Shown here piece after piece: positions 7,308-16,207 of a DNA stretch of 56,751 nucleotides; the first letter of the stretch is position 1; every line of letters starts with the position of its first letter. Source of the DNA: Sulfidibacterium sp964549335. GTDB taxonomy: Bacteria; Bacteroidota; Bacteroidia; Bacteroidales; F082. A model generated the notes under the pieces. It did not search any database and had not been told where the DNA came from. It saw nothing but the letters and a program-made list of their open reading frames with translations. The stretch lies in assembly GCA_964549335.1 (NCBI GenBank), contig CAZJUQ010000051.1:1-56751 (forward strand), read 5' to 3'. The position numbers and the translations under genes are program-made.

Positions 7308-8768
7308 TTAAATTCGCCAAAATGAGGGGGAGAAAATCACCAGGACGGTAAAAAGTTCCAAACGTCCGATAAGCATCAAAAATGAGAGCATCCACTTTCC
7401 GAGCGGAGGGATAAAGGAGTAGTTTTCCACAGGACCGACGCCGCCGATACCGGGGCCTATATTTCCGAGACTTGCTATTGAGGCACCTACCGAGGATTCG
7501 AAATCGAGACCAATGAGAGCCATAACAAATGTTCCGAGGGAGAAAAACAGAATGTAAATCAAAAAGAAAGCCATTACATTGAAAATTATTTGCCGGTTTA
7601 CAATCCGTTTGCCGTATTTTACGGGGATAACGGCGTTTGGATGGATAGAGCGTTTTAGTTCAGTCCACGAATTTTTAATGAGTAAAATGTGTCTTATTAT
7701 TTTTACGCCACCACCGGTACTTCCGGCCATACCTCCCAAAAACATCAAAGCAAAGATGAGCATCCACAGGTATGATGGCCATAAAATATAGTCGGCGGTT
7801 ACAAATCCCGTGGTGGTAAGTATTGAAACCACGGTGAAAAGTGCATCGCGGAAAGCGGTTTCAACATCTTTGTTCATAAAAAATATCAACCCTGCCGTCA
7901 AGACAACCGCCACGACAAGTGTTACGTAAAAATATACTTTGAACTCTTCGTTTTTCACCACTTTTTTAAATTGACCGTGGAGCGAAAAGTAGTGCAAAGT
8001 AAAATTTGTTCCCGCCAAAAACATAAATATTATGATAATATATTGGGAGTAGGGAGTAAAGCCGGCAATGCTGTTGTTTTTGGTTGAGAAGCCTCCTGTT
8101 GCAAGTGTGGCAAAAGAGTGGCAAACGGAATCGAAAAGGTTCATTTCGCCGGCCCACAAAAGCAATATTTCGACAAGGGTAAGTAAAACATATATTCCCC
8201 AAAAGCGTTTTGCGGTACCGGTTATTCTGGGATGCAATTTGTCGGGGGTTATACCCGGCATTTCGGCAACAAAAAGTTGCATACCCCCTACGCCGAGGAA
8301 AGGCAAAATGGCTACCGACAAAACAATAATTCCCATTCCCCCTATCCAATGGGTCATGGCACGCCAATAGAGAATGTTTTTAGGCAATGCCTCAATATTG
8401 TTTAGTATTGAAGCGCCGGTGGTTGTAAAACCCGAAATGGTTTCGAAATAGGCATCGGTAAACGAAGGGATTGCGCCGCTAATAAGGTAAGGGAGAGAAC
8501 CGAAAAGAGATATCACCGTCCAAGCGGTGGTAACAATCATAAAACCTTCGCGTTTTCCGATGTTTTTATTTTTATTCTTTACGGTTAACAAAAAAAGCAA
8601 TCCTCCCGAAACAAAAGTTATTACGGCGCTTAACAACACAGGTATAACAGACTCGTTGTAGTAAAAAGCAAAAACAAGCGATGAAATCATAAAAAAACTT
8701 TCGAACATCAGCAGCAGTCCGAGCACTTTAAGAATTATTCCGGTGTTTAGCAATCTCTTTTTTGGCAT
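7308..8768 (-). CDS. trkH: Trk potassium uptake channel subunit TrkH
   Basis: This 486-residue inner-membrane protein is the ion-conducting subunit of the Trk potassium uptake system. Four pore-loop repeats can be read: SGFTTTGASIL, TGGFSTKNNS, TTTGFVTADY and SLGNIGPGIGGVGP. Each carries the conserved Gly of a degenerate selectivity filter. The N-terminal LITWNIG-type motifs are absent, as expected; the protein is all helices and loops. I chose the ATG at 8768 (MPKKR); a TTG three codons earlier is possible. It follows trkA by 15 bases on the same strand, so channel and regulator form one operon. Confidence 0.95.
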   Translation of the reverse strand: MPKKRLLNTGIILKVLGLLLMFESFFMISSLVFAFYYNESVIPVLLSAVITFVSGGLLFLLTVKNKNKNIGKREGFMIVTTAWTVISLFGSLPYLISGAIPSFTDAYFETISGFTTTGASILNNIEALPKNILYWRAMTHWIGGMGIIVLSVAILPFLGVGGMQLFVAEMPGITPDKLHPRITGTAKRFWGIYVLLTLVEILLLWAGEMNLFDSVCHSFATLATGGFSTKNNSIAGFTPYSQYIIIIFMFLAGTNFTLHYFSLHGQFKKVVKNEEFKVYFYVTLVVAVVLTAGLIFFMNKDVETAFRDALFTVVSILTTTGFVTADYILWPSYLWMLIFALMFLGGMAGSTGGGVKIIRHILLIKNSWTELKRSIHPNAVIPVKYGKRIVNRQIIFNVMAFFLIYILFFSLGTFVMALIGLDFESSVGASIASLGNIGPGIGGVGPVENYSFIPPLGKWMLSFLMLIGRLELFTVLVIFSPSFWRI

Positions 8769-8783
8769 AAAAATCAAACGGTA

Positions 8784-10142
8784 TTAAAATGCGAATTTAC
8801 TTTTTTGAAAAAGTTTTTCCACCTTTGGGGTAACACCGGGGAGGGCGAAAACCACAACTTTGTCTCCCGGTTCAATTTGAAAATCGCCGACAGCAATGTA
8901 TGCGTTGTCGTCTCTTATAACACCTCCAATAATGGAACCTTCGGGTATTTTTTGCAATTTCAAAGGTTTTTTGGTTATGGCAGAACCCTTTGCCGCAATA
9001 AGCTCGACAATATCGGCATTAATGCCGCTAAGTTGCCTCAGAGCCGAAACCTCCTGACCCATTGAATGTTTAATGATATAGCTTGCCGCAATAAGTTTTT
9101 TGTTTATAATGGTGTCTATTCCTATGCTTTGTGAAATTTCTATGTAATCGAGGTTTTCGACAAGAGCAATGGTTTTTGTAATACCGAACTTTTTAGCATG
9201 CAAAGAGGAGACGATATTGGTTTCGGAGCTGTCGGTAACGGCAATAAAAGCATCGACATTCTCTATGCCCTCTTCTTCCAAAACATCTATATCGCGGGCA
9301 TCGCCGTTAATAATCAATGTGTCGTCGAGGATATTCGAAAGGGCAAGACAACGTTCGGGGTCTTTTTCTATTAGTTTAATATTAATCTCTTTTTCCATGT
9401 TCATGGCAATAACCTTTCCTACCCTGCCTCCACCCACAATAACAATGTTCGAAATTTTCTCCTCTTTTTGTCCGCTGAGTTGTGTAAGTTCGTCCATTGC
9501 CGACGGTTTAGAGATGACATAAACCAAATCGCCGCCCTGAAACACGTCTTCCCCTTTGGGGATAATGGTTTCGCTACCCCGGTGAATGGCTATGGCTCTA
9601 AAATTGAGATGTTTGTATTCCTTGGCTATCTGGTTTAAAGTTTTGCCAATAACGGGAGCATCGTCGCTAATTTTAAAAAGATAAACCGAAAGTTTTCCGT
9701 TGGAGAATGTTACAATATCGGTTGCAGCCGATTGATTAAGCAACGAAACCACTTCGTGTCCTGCAATATCTTCGGGCGAGATAAGCACGTCGATGCCGAG
9801 TTCTTCGTAAATACGTTTGTTTTCGGGTTTTACTTTTTCCAAGGTATTAACACGGGCTATAACTCTTTTTGCCCCGAGTTTTTTAGCGAGAATTGCCGTG
9901 AGGATATTAATGTGTTCGTCGTGAAGCACCGAAACAAGCAAATCGGCTTTATCAACGTTAGCCCTTCGTAAAACAGGCACCGAATTCGACTCACCCACAA
10001 CCGTCATCAAATCGGTATGCGATTCAATACGTTTCAACAGTTCTTCGTGGGGGTCGATAACGGTAATGTTATGATTTGAATTTACCAGAGCTTCCGCCAA
10101 ATTGAAACCCACTTCGCCGTCGCCTGCAATAATTATATTCAT
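8784..10142 (-). CDS. trkA: Trk system NAD-binding regulatory protein TrkA
   Basis: This 452-residue cytosolic protein gates TrkH in response to NAD(H) or ATP. It holds two RCK halves. The first begins with the Rossmann motif MNIIIAGDGEVGFNLAEALV and has Asp31 in TVIDPHEE. The second begins near residue 232 with NIVIVGGGRVGKVIAMNME. Each half ends in a TrkA-C domain (ISDDAPVIGKTLNQIA and LPGVTPKVEKLF regions). Gene order trkA-trkH with a 15-base gap indicates co-transcription. Confidence 0.95.
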   Translation of the reverse strand: MNIIIAGDGEVGFNLAEALVNSNHNITVIDPHEELLKRIESHTDLMTVVGESNSVPVLRRANVDKADLLVSVLHDEHINILTAILAKKLGAKRVIARVNTLEKVKPENKRIYEELGIDVLISPEDIAGHEVVSLLNQSAATDIVTFSNGKLSVYLFKISDDAPVIGKTLNQIAKEYKHLNFRAIAIHRGSETIIPKGEDVFQGGDLVYVISKPSAMDELTQLSGQKEEKISNIVIVGGGRVGKVIAMNMEKEINIKLIEKDPERCLALSNILDDTLIINGDARDIDVLEEEGIENVDAFIAVTDSSETNIVSSLHAKKFGITKTIALVENLDYIEISQSIGIDTIINKKLIAASYIIKHSMGQEVSALRQLSGINADIVELIAAKGSAITKKPLKLQKIPEGSIIGGVIRDDNAYIAVGDFQIEPGDKVVVFALPGVTPKVEKLFQKSKFAF

Positions 10143-10197
10143 GGTTATATCCGGTTAAAAAAGTAAAAGTATTAATTTTTTTTAATACCGCTAATAT

Positions 10198-10992
10198 CTA
10201 TAAAACTATTTTAAATTTATCCCAGTCGGGACCGACATTAAATTTATTGCGGAATTTTACCAACTCGTTGTACGAAAGTGTTACTTTGCAAGAGGTTTCG
10301 GTATCGGGAGGGCATTCCGAAAGGATATTCCCTTTGAAATCGACGGTTCTCGAGTCGCCGCTGTACCTGTTACCGTGTCCGTCGAAACCCACGCGATTGA
10401 CACCGGTTACATAAGCAAGGTTTTCAATGGCACGGGCAGTGATAAGCTGTTTCCAGGGGAAAGAACGAACTGCAGGCCAATTAGCCGTGTATATTGCCAA
10501 ATCGTAGGCAAAGCCGCCATCTACATACCTGTTTTTGCTCCACACGGGAAATCTTAAGTCGTAGCATATCATAGGTTTTATTTTCCAACCTTTTACATCT
10601 ACTATCAACTCTTTTTCACCGGGTTTTATGCGTTGGTGTTCACCTCCCATGGAAAAGACGTGGCGTTTGTCGTAACGCTTAAAATTTCCTCCCGGATACA
10701 TCACAATCAGCGTATTGGTATAGTGGGTATCATTATCCATAAGGAAACTTCCCGTAAGTACCGTATTGAATTTTGCTGCAATGTTTTTCATCCATTGCAT
10801 TGTTTCGCCCTCTTTTTTTTCGGCAAAGGGTTCGGGGTCAACGGGAAATCCGGTGGTAAAAGTTTCGGGGAGTATTATAATGTCTTCGCCCGAAAATGAT
10901 TTTTCAATTTTTTCAAAAAATGTTTTTCTGTTTTGTTGCGGATTTTCCCACGCCAAATTCGACTGCAAAAAGAGAATTTTTAAATCTTGCAT
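10198..10992 (-). CDS. Carbon-nitrogen hydrolase, probable omega-amidase (Nit2/YafV type)
   Basis: This 264-residue nitrilase-superfamily protein has the full catalytic set: Glu43 in ILPETFTTGF, Lys109 in YDKRH and Cys143 in PMICYDLRFP. YafV/Nit2 omega-amidases hydrolyse the amide of 2-oxoglutaramate or 2-oxosuccinamate. Its first 13 bases overlap the end of an aminotransferase gene of the YbdL/glutamine transaminase K type. That enzyme makes such keto-amides when glutamine is the amino donor. The pairing supports a transamination plus omega-amidase pathway, which drives methionine salvage. The family is certain; the exact substrate is inferred from the neighbour. Confidence 0.9.
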   Translation of the reverse strand: MQDLKILFLQSNLAWENPQQNRKTFFEKIEKSFSGEDIIILPETFTTGFPVDPEPFAEKKEGETMQWMKNIAAKFNTVLTGSFLMDNDTHYTNTLIVMYPGGNFKRYDKRHVFSMGGEHQRIKPGEKELIVDVKGWKIKPMICYDLRFPVWSKNRYVDGGFAYDLAIYTANWPAVRSFPWKQLITARAIENLAYVTGVNRVGFDGHGNRYSGDSRTVDFKGNILSECPPDTETSCKVTLSYNELVKFRNKFNVGPDWDKFKIVL

Positions 10993-12137
10993 AATATTTC
11001 GGCTGCTTTTTTCAATGTTTTTTCCTGTTTTGCAAAACAGAACCGCAATACTTTGTTGTTGTCGTTTTTGTGATAAAACGGCGAAACGGGAACCGATGCC
11101 ACTTTATGTTCTTCAACAAGTTGTTTGGCAAAATCCATTTCATTTTTTCCGGAAACGGCACTATAATCGAGCAATTGGAAATAGGTGCCGTGACACGGAA
11201 TAATTTTGAAACGTGAATTTTTCAGAGCATTCACAAAAAAGTCCCGTTTTTGCTGATAAAAACCGGGTAAATTCTTGTAATTTTCCTCATCTTTTATAAA
11301 ATCGGCAACGGCATGCTGTATTGGTGTGTTGGCGGCAAAAACCACAAACTGGTGTACTTTACGAAACTCGGTCATCAATTTTTCGGGAGCAAGGACAAAA
11401 CCCGTTTTCCAACCCGTTGCATGAAATGTTTTTCCGAACGAACCCACTACAAAGGTACGCTTTGCCAATTGGGGAAAACGGCAAGCGCTCTCGTGTTCCA
11501 AGCCGTCGAAAATAAGATGTTCGTAAACTTCGTCGCTAAGAACAATAATATCGGTGCCGTTGGTAAGACGTTCCAGATTTTTCATGTCATCTTTCGTCCA
11601 TACACTTCCCGTGGGATTTTGCGGTGTGTTTATGATAATCATTTTTGTACGGTGGGTTATCATCCTTGGCACCTCATCCCAATTGGGGGTAAAATCAGGA
11701 AACTTCAAGGTGGAATATTTTACTATTCCCCCGTTTATTTTTACGGCAGGAGCATAACTGTCGTATGCAGGCTCGAAAATTATCACCTCGTCGCCCTCTT
11801 TTACAAAAGCCGAAATTACAGTATAGAGTGCCTGTGTGGCACCTGAAGTTATGTTTATCTCGGTTTCGGGATTATATTTTACTCCGTGATTTTTCAAAAA
11901 CATTTGCGATATGCCTTTTCGCAACTGCAAAACACCCGGCATTGGCGCATACTGATTAAATCCCTTTTTCATATAATGGCTTACCAAATCCATAAGCTCT
12001 TCCGATATCGGAAAATCGGGAAACCCTTGCGAAAGGTTAATTGCCTTGTGCTCGTTTGCCAACGCCGACATAACGGCAAAAATGGATGTCCCCGTTTTCG
12101 GTAGTTTGGAGTTTATTGTTCCGTCGAATGTTTCCAT
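10980..12137 (-). CDS. Class I/II PLP aminotransferase, methionine/glutamine transaminase type (YbdL-like)
   Basis: This 385-residue fold-type I PLP enzyme matches the YbdL/KAT group that transaminates methionine, aromatic amino acids or glutamine. Motifs are INLSQGFPDFPI near the N-terminus, NQYAPMPGVLQLR, INTPQNPTGSVW, LSDEVYEHLIF and the PLP lysine in VGSFGKTFHATGWKTGF. The open frame extends 25 codons further upstream, but the -7 box at 12157-12164 lies inside that extension. I therefore set the start at the ATG at 12137. The downstream omega-amidase gene overlaps by 13 bases, so the two are translationally coupled. Confidence 0.92.
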   Translation of the reverse strand: METFDGTINSKLPKTGTSIFAVMSALANEHKAINLSQGFPDFPISEELMDLVSHYMKKGFNQYAPMPGVLQLRKGISQMFLKNHGVKYNPETEINITSGATQALYTVISAFVKEGDEVIIFEPAYDSYAPAVKINGGIVKYSTLKFPDFTPNWDEVPRMITHRTKMIIINTPQNPTGSVWTKDDMKNLERLTNGTDIIVLSDEVYEHLIFDGLEHESACRFPQLAKRTFVVGSFGKTFHATGWKTGFVLAPEKLMTEFRKVHQFVVFAANTPIQHAVADFIKDEENYKNLPGFYQQKRDFFVNALKNSRFKIIPCHGTYFQLLDYSAVSGKNEMDFAKQLVEEHKVASVPVSPFYHKNDNNKVLRFCFAKQEKTLKKAAEILCKI

Positions 12138-12156
12138 AAAAAGTTGTTTAGCGCTG

Positions 12157-12164
12157 CAAAAATA
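12157..12164 (-). promoter_or_regulatory. -7 box of the aminotransferase/omega-amidase unit
   Basis: The minus strand reads TATTTTTG (TAnnTTTG), 20 bases upstream of the ATG at 12137. It helps decide that start over the longer open frame. Confidence 0.55.
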
Positions 12165-12202
12165 TATTAATATGTAAACATAAGAACAAAAGAAAAGATT
12201 TA

Positions 12203-12457
12203 ATGGTTGCAAAATCAGGGAAATTATTAATGTGGATTTTCACGAATATTTTATTCGAAGAAACAAACGGAGCTACGGTAAAACGGGTAACATACCCATT
12301 AAAAAAGGGGGCGGCAGATATTTTTGCGGCCGGTTTAATGTACATTGCGGATAGTTTCAGGGACAGACAAGACAAACCGTTAACCCGATTAAAAAATTAC
12401 GGTTATTCACATATCGAAAATTTTAATATTTTTGAATTGAATTATAACAATAAATAA
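12203..12457 (+). CDS. Possible small hypothetical protein upstream of udk
   Basis: This is an 84-codon ATG frame that ends 5 bases before the udk start. The predicted product is mixed charged and hydrophobic, with the core KKGAADIFAAGLMYIADSFRDR and an acidic, Asn-rich tail. I recognise no family. In favour: its position, its strand and its reasonable amino acid mix. Against: no clear promoter box at its own start and no motif. It may be real or simply the udk leader. Confidence 0.35.
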   Translation: MVAKSGKLLMWIFTNILFEETNGATVKRVTYPLKKGAADIFAAGLMYIADSFRDRQDKPLTRLKNYGYSHIENFNIFELNYNNK

Positions 12458-12462
12458 AAAGG

Positions 12463-13089
12463 ATGTTAATAATCGGAATTGCCGGAGGCAGCGGCTCGGG
12501 AAAAACAACGGTAGTAAAAAAAATAGTGGGTGCACTGCCCGAAGATTCGGTGGCGGTTGTTCCGCAAGATGCCTATTATTACGATAACGGACATCTTTCG
12601 CAAGAAGAGAAAGACAAAATAAATTTCGACCACCCCAATTCTATAGAATGGGATTTGTTAAATCACCAGGTTAACATGTTGAAAACGGGTCACGAAATAA
12701 ATATGCCCACCTATTCGTACGTAGATTGTGCCCGCGGAAAGGAGACCGTATTAATAAAACCCAAAGAGATTATCATTATTGAAGGGATACTGATTTTGAC
12801 AAACGCCACATTGCGCAACCAACTCGACATAAAGTTGTTTGTAAGTACCGACGGCGACGACAGACTTATGCGTATTATCAGGCGCGACATTTCGGAGAGA
12901 GGCAGAAACTACGAAGAGGCACTCCAGCATTATGAAAAATTTGTAAAACCAATGCACCAGCAATTTATTGAACCCACAAAACAGTATGCCGACGTGATAA
13001 TACCACAGGGAGGAAACAACAAGGTAGCCATTGACATGGTGGTTTCGAGAATTAATATGACTTTGAATAAAAAAACCGTTGATTTATGA
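12463..13089 (+). CDS. udk: Uridine kinase
   Basis: This 208-residue P-loop kinase phosphorylates uridine and cytidine to UMP/CMP in pyrimidine salvage. The Walker A motif GIAGGSGSGKTTV is at residues 4-16. Further family motifs are VVPQDAYYYD, NFDHPNSIEWDLL (nucleoside-binding), PTYSYVDCARG, IIIEGILIL and RIIRRDISERGRNYE (lid). Length and motif order are complete. Its stop overlaps the start of the downstream propeller lipoprotein (ATGA), indicating coupled translation. Confidence 0.96.
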   Translation: MLIIGIAGGSGSGKTTVVKKIVGALPEDSVAVVPQDAYYYDNGHLSQEEKDKINFDHPNSIEWDLLNHQVNMLKTGHEINMPTYSYVDCARGKETVLIKPKEIIIIEGILILTNATLRNQLDIKLFVSTDGDDRLMRIIRRDISERGRNYEEALQHYEKFVKPMHQQFIEPTKQYADVIIPQGGNNKVAIDMVVSRINMTLNKKTVDL

Positions 13090-14063
13090 AACATCTGCTA
13101 AAAGCTCTCCTGTTTTTTGTGTCGGTACTGTTTTCCGGCGTGTTTATGCCATCGTGCAACAACAACAGTCAACCCCCCTCGCCCCAGCCGAGGTGGACAT
13201 ATCTGAAAGCGGGCGAAGGTTTGGTGAATAACGAAATAACATCTTTTGCCAAAGACGGGAACAACGATATTTGGATAGGAACAAATTACGGTTTTTCGAA
13301 ATTCGACGGCAGCAATTTTCAAAACTGGCGCGTTACCGACGGTTTAATTTACCATTCGATAAATTGTATTGCCGTTGACAAAGAGAATAACATTTGGTTG
13401 GGAACCGATTACGGAGCTTCGAAATTCGACGGCACCAACTTTACCAATTTTAACACAAATAACGGTTTGGGATACAACACTGTTTCGGCTATTGCCGCCG
13501 ACAACGAAAACAAAATATGGTTCGGCACGGGAAAAGGGGTTAGCATGTACGACGGCGAAAATTGGACCCACTACGTAAAAACAGCCGGAGAAAGTCTTGT
13601 GCACAACATTGTTACAAGCGTAGCCGTCGATTTGAACAACCACAAATGGTTCGGCACGGAATTCGGCGCTTCGGAATTTTACAACGGTGTATGGATTACA
13701 TATCTGTCGGACAACTCCCTTGCCGATTTCATATTTACGGTATATCACGACAACGACGGCAATATATGGTTCGGTACCCTTGCCGGGGTATTGGAATACA
13801 ACGGCACAAACTACAACTCATACACCACCGCAGACGGTCTTGTATTTAACGAGGTTAGAGTGATTTTTAACGACAGTAAAGGAAATATGTGGTTCGGAAC
13901 CCAATTCGGTGTTTCGAAATTCGACGGAACAACATGGAAGACATACAACAGTTCAAACGGCCTGTCGTCCGATTGGGTTACGGCAATTACCGAAGATAAA
14001 GAGGGCAGAATTTGGTTCGGTACCGTAAACAAGGGCATATCAATACTCGAACTTGCTCAATAA
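13086..14063 (+). CDS. Two-component-regulator propeller (Reg_prop) lipoprotein
   Basis: This 325-residue protein has a signal peptide ending at a lipobox-like Cys (MPSCNNN), so it is probably a surface or periplasmic lipoprotein. The rest consists of seven repeats of the form xIWFGTxxGxSxFDGxxW, the Reg_prop/YvrE-type blade. The number fits one complete seven-bladed propeller. In Bacteroidetes such propellers usually form the sensor part of hybrid two-component systems. Here no kinase or DNA-binding domain follows, so it is a free-standing propeller, probably for ligand or protein binding. It overlaps udk by 4 bases; I see no functional link. Confidence 0.88.
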   Translation: MKHLLKALLFFVSVLFSGVFMPSCNNNSQPPSPQPRWTYLKAGEGLVNNEITSFAKDGNNDIWIGTNYGFSKFDGSNFQNWRVTDGLIYHSINCIAVDKENNIWLGTDYGASKFDGTNFTNFNTNNGLGYNTVSAIAADNENKIWFGTGKGVSMYDGENWTHYVKTAGESLVHNIVTSVAVDLNNHKWFGTEFGASEFYNGVWITYLSDNSLADFIFTVYHDNDGNIWFGTLAGVLEYNGTNYNSYTTADGLVFNEVRVIFNDSKGNMWFGTQFGVSKFDGTTWKTYNSSNGLSSDWVTAITEDKEGRIWFGTVNKGISILELAQ

Positions 14064-14072
14064 AAAAAGAAA

Positions 14073-14780
14073 TCAGCTTATTTCGCCGGCCTGCATTCGC
14101 GGAACAATATCGTATTTGTCAACTTGCAGGCAATAATTAACATCGGCTTCAAAGCCGCGGTCTATCAGTAAATTCAAATGGTAACAATCCTCCAACAATT
14201 GATGTAAATTTTGCTTGCCGCTGCGGTAGGCCTTTAACATGGAAATAGCAAAATCGGTAAGTTTAATTCGGGTTTTTACCGGTAACAAATCCACAATCAT
14301 TGCGGCACACATTCCGTCGTCCAACGAAAAGGTGTTGTTTGTTCCCGAACATACCAAAACAACATCCTCGCTGTTTTCCAATTTTTTTGCAACGGCACTT
14401 GCATTCAAAAACGCACCGATAAATATCTCTTTTGCCATTTTCACCTTGTTCAGTGCTTTGGTGCCGTTAGTGGTAGTCATTATCACTGTTTTGCCCGAAA
14501 CTTTTTCCGCGGTATAATCCTGTGGCGAGTTGCCCAAATCGAAACCGGAGACCGGGCGTGTATCGCGTTCGCCGGCAAGTAAAACATTTTTCCGGTTTAT
14601 TTCTTTTGCTTTCTCTCTTGCCTCTTCCACCGAAGTGACGGGTATAAAACAACGTGCACCGTTACCGATACCCCTTATCATCACCGATGTGGCTCTTAAA
14701 ACATCTATTACCACCACCGTTTTCCCCTCTACTTTTCCGGGAACGACAACGCCTTCGTATGGAATGATATCAATATGCAT
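14073..14780 (-). CDS. comB: 2-phosphosulfolactate phosphatase family protein (ComB)
   Basis: This 235-residue protein matches ComB. In methanogens ComB dephosphorylates 2-phosphosulfolactate during coenzyme M synthesis, and related bacterial proteins occur without the rest of that pathway. Visible family motifs are KTVVVIDVLRATSVM (metal Asp), LLAGERDTRPVSGFDLGNSP and VIMTTTNGTKALNK. No comA or sulfolactate dehydrogenase gene is nearby, so the bacterial substrate is open. It may serve sulfonate or sulfonolipid metabolism, but that is inference. It lies 92 bases downstream of the permease gene on the same strand and nearly abuts the propeller gene tail to tail. Confidence 0.9.
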   Translation of the reverse strand: MHIDIIPYEGVVVPGKVEGKTVVVIDVLRATSVMIRGIGNGARCFIPVTSVEEAREKAKEINRKNVLLAGERDTRPVSGFDLGNSPQDYTAEKVSGKTVIMTTTNGTKALNKVKMAKEIFIGAFLNASAVAKKLENSEDVVLVCSGTNNTFSLDDGMCAAMIVDLLPVKTRIKLTDFAISMLKAYRSGKQNLHQLLEDCYHLNLLIDRGFEADVNYCLQVDKYDIVPRMQAGEIS

Positions 14781-14872
14781 AATTAAAATATTTTACAGGT
14801 TTATCGACAACGGCAATTTTATGTTCCAAAATAATAATTACCGCCGGGAGATTTTCAACCGGTACACACCCA

Positions 14873-16195
14873 TTATAAAATTCCGTATTCAATGGCAAGC
14901 ATTAAAATTGAAAAAATATCAATAATCCACAACATAACGGGAATATCCTTTGCCTTGCCGTTGACACATTTAATTAAAGTGTGGGATAAAAGACCGTAAA
15001 CGATACCCTGTGTTAACGAATAGGTAAGCGGAATAAGAATCATAGTTAAAAATGCAGGTATGGCTTCGGCGGTATTTTTCCAGTTTACCCTGTTAAGGGC
15101 GGCAGCCATAAACACACCCACCAAAACAAGTACGGGAGCCGTTGCAACCGGAGGTACCAATTGTGCAAGCGGAGCAAAAAAGAGAAAAGGCAGAAACAAC
15201 AATCCTGTAACCACCGCCGTAAGACCGGTACGTCCGCCCTCTTCAATACCCGCTGCCGACTCTATGTAAGCCGTTCCCGACGACGTTCCCAGCAATCCTG
15301 CAAAGAGGGTTGCAAATCCGTCAACTATCATCGACTCTTTTATGTTTTTAGGATTGCCTTCGCTGTCTTTCAAACCGGTAGCTTCGGCAACTCCCACAAA
15401 AGTGGTAATACTGTCGAACATATCCACAAAAAGCAGAGAGAATACAATGGGAATAAAACTGTATTTTAAGGAGTTTATCAAATCGGCTTTTAAAATCCAG
15501 CTGAAATCGGGAGCCGAAAATATGCCGTGCCACTGTATCAAGGGGGTTGTGTTTTCGGCCGTACCTATCCACCTTCCCACCGGAAAAGCGAGCAAGGTTG
15601 TAATAATCATTCCCAGCACCAGCGCACCCTTTATCTTTTTCTGAACCAAAACAACGGTAATAAAAAGACCGAGCAAAAACACAAAAGTGGTGCCGTTTAA
15701 ATTTCCCGAGCCGATAAAGGGCTCTTTGGTTACTATAAATCCCGAATTGTGAAATCCTATAAGAGCAATAAACAGCCCTATTCCCACGGCCCCACCTGTA
15801 CGCACACTTTTGGGTATCGCTTTTATAATGCCTGTACGAATGTTTAATATGGAGATAATTACAAAAAACACACCCGACCAAAATATTGCACCCAAAGCAA
15901 CATTCGGGCTTACTTTCATGCCTATAACAATGCTGTATGTGAAATAGGCGTTTATTCCCATGCCCGGTGCCATCAAAACCGGATTTTTGGCATAAAGCCC
16001 CATGGCTACGGTTAAAAATCCGCTAAGCAAAACCGTTGCCGTAAGTGCTGCATTGTAAGGGATGCCTGCCTCTTTTAAAATGGAAGGATTAACAACAATA
16101 ATATACATGCCGGCAATAAATGTTGTAATACCCGCCAATATTTCGGTTTTTAAATCGGTTTTGTTCGCCGCAAAATCAAAGTATTCTTTTATCAT
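14873..16195 (-). CDS. NCS2/AzgA family purine permease
   Basis: This 440-residue inner-membrane protein has 12-14 hydrophobic segments. It matches the AzgA/PbuG branch of nucleobase transporters for hypoxanthine, guanine or adenine. Family motifs are GITTFIAGMYIIVVNPSIL near the start, PVLMAPGMGINAYFTYS, MFDSITTFVGVAEATGL and SGTAYIESAAGIEEGGRTG. The last carries the substrate-binding Glu region. It starts 12 bases after the GGGP synthase stop, so the two are co-transcribed. Salvage of nucleobases also fits the udk gene 2 kb away, but the operon link to a lipid enzyme is unexplained. Confidence 0.93.
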   Translation of the reverse strand: MIKEYFDFAANKTDLKTEILAGITTFIAGMYIIVVNPSILKEAGIPYNAALTATVLLSGFLTVAMGLYAKNPVLMAPGMGINAYFTYSIVIGMKVSPNVALGAIFWSGVFFVIISILNIRTGIIKAIPKSVRTGGAVGIGLFIALIGFHNSGFIVTKEPFIGSGNLNGTTFVFLLGLFITVVLVQKKIKGALVLGMIITTLLAFPVGRWIGTAENTTPLIQWHGIFSAPDFSWILKADLINSLKYSFIPIVFSLLFVDMFDSITTFVGVAEATGLKDSEGNPKNIKESMIVDGFATLFAGLLGTSSGTAYIESAAGIEEGGRTGLTAVVTGLLFLPFLFFAPLAQLVPPVATAPVLVLVGVFMAAALNRVNWKNTAEAIPAFLTMILIPLTYSLTQGIVYGLLSHTLIKCVNGKAKDIPVMLWIIDIFSILMLAIEYGIL

Positions 16196-16207
16196 TTGAG
16201 TGACAGA

